Positions 5,152-5,722 of a stretch of 5,722 bases of DNA are shown here, piece by piece. Source of the stretch: JACCXJ01 sp052387115 (GTDB taxonomy: Bacteria; Pseudomonadota; Gammaproteobacteria; JACCXJ01); the NCBI GenBank assembly GCA_052387115.1, contig JBQTJM010000326.1, positions 1 to 5,722 of the forward strand. The letters are read 5' to 3'. Numbering within the stretch: the stretch's first letter is position 1; each line of letters starts with the position of its first letter. The notes below the pieces were generated by a model. The model did no database searches. It saw only the letters and a program-made list of their open reading frames with translations, and was not told where the DNA came from. The translations under genes and the position numbers were made by a program.

Positions 5152-5722
5152 AGCGGGAGCCTTGGCGAGTTTTTGAGGATGTCGATTGTGGTACGCGAGA
5201 CGAGACTCATGACATCGTTAATCGTTTCTGAGGTCGAGCGAGCATGCTTCAAATCGAGTGCCCGTGCGCGGTGGATGAGCTGACGCAGTACCTGGTCGAC
5301 GGTATAAGCGGGCACGCCCAGTGGGCGGGCCAGCTCTTCGCGCAACGGTGTTCGGATCGTGCGCAAGACACTGACCGCTGACGGGAACTTGGGCTTGTCT
5401 TGTCTCAATCCTTGAAGGCGGGGGAATATGCGACATAAATCGGTGTCGAGCTTGGTGGTGGCGCCGACACCGTAGAACGCTCGCTTCTCATCATAATGTT
5501 CGGCCAACGTGCGCTCGTTGTCGGACAATTCATCGACAGCGACGCGCGTGGCCAGGACGGGCTGCTGCTCGAGGCGCTCGGTCATCCAGTGGTCAACCGC
5601 CTCGAGTTTTCTGAGGGCCGGCCAATCGCGATACTGCCGACGCCACAGCCGTTTAGGCCGCAGCCACATCGCAAATGTCTCGGCAAAGTCCTCGACCGGA
5701 TGAGCTTGCGCATACCAGTAGT
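5148..5722 (-). CDS. Putative zinc-binding metallopeptidase, 5'-partial
   Basis: The frame is open to the window edge, giving 190 visible C-terminal residues; the ATG at 5669 is internal, because family sequence continues before it. The first visible residues, YWYAQAHPVEDFAETFAMWL, resemble the EDFAETFA segment of putative zinc metallopeptidases, in which the glutamate after the HExxH helix completes the zinc site. The HExxH motif itself would lie just outside the window. WRRQYRDWPALRKLEAVDHWM follows. The last ~120 residues are charged and helical, with no signal peptide or membrane segment visible, and I do not recognise a second domain there. The stop overlaps the start of the ATP-grasp gene by 4 nt, so the pair is translationally coupled and likely acts together, perhaps as a peptide-bond-forming and peptide-bond-cleaving pair (inference). 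Assignment rests on the short EDFAETFA region and the genomic pairing, so it is moderate. Confidence 0.65.
   Translation of the reverse strand, partial: YWYAQAHPVEDFAETFAMWLRPKRLWRRQYRDWPALRKLEAVDHWMTERLEQQPVLATRVAVDELSDNERTLAEHYDEKRAFYGVGATTKLDTDLCRIFPRLQGLRQDKPKFPSAVSVLRTIRTPLREELARPLGVPAYTVDQVLRQLIHRARALDLKHARSTSETINDVMSLVSRTTIDILKNSPRLPL

Overview
The window looks like chromosomal DNA of a high-GC member of the Pseudomonadota (beta- or gammaproteobacterial style). The evidence is gene content and codon use only: a glycoamylase-like hydrolase, a MerA-like flavoprotein, a short 6-phosphogluconate dehydrogenase, DevB-type 6-phosphogluconolactonase, a Kup tail, and a D-Ala-D-Ala-ligase-like ATP-grasp protein next to a putative zinc peptidase. 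No rRNA, tRNA or CRISPR was seen. Genus cannot be fixed from this sequence.

Bases 1-4074 form a tight block on the + strand that may be one transcript. It holds the 3' part of a glycoamylase-like (PF10091/GH144-type) gene, then, 11 nt later, a mercuric-reductase-like FAD disulfide oxidoreductase. After 28 nt carrying two Shine-Dalgarno-like runs come gnd and pgl, which share an ATGA stop/start overlap. gnd and pgl supply the last two steps of the oxidative pentose phosphate branch (lactone hydrolysis, then oxidative decarboxylation). zwf is not in the window. The hydrolase could feed glucose into this pathway, but that link is inferred.

Bases 4075-4585 look like a rearrangement scar. Just after pgl lies an imperfect inverted repeat, and its left arm and loop contain an exact copy of the Neisseria 12-mer DNA uptake sequence. 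A 110-codon reading frame follows; its last ~80 residues are the C-terminal tail of a Kup potassium transporter, with all membrane segments missing. Next is a 132-bp non-coding spacer. Four separate 6-bp-arm hairpins lie in a row at 4468-4564, the last reaching into the end of the next gene.

Bases 4555-5722 are on the - strand and visibly less GC-rich (about 52-55% in sampled lines, against 60-78% on the left). They hold the 3' part of a putative zinc metallopeptidase whose stop overlaps, as GTGA, the start of an ATP-grasp ligase. The ligase is cut off after its ATP-binding lysine and glycine loop, so the catalytic C-terminal half is missing. Two unrelated genes, one without its 5' part and one without its 3' part, thus flank a hairpin-rich spacer. 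Past deletion or mobile-element activity is the simplest explanation.
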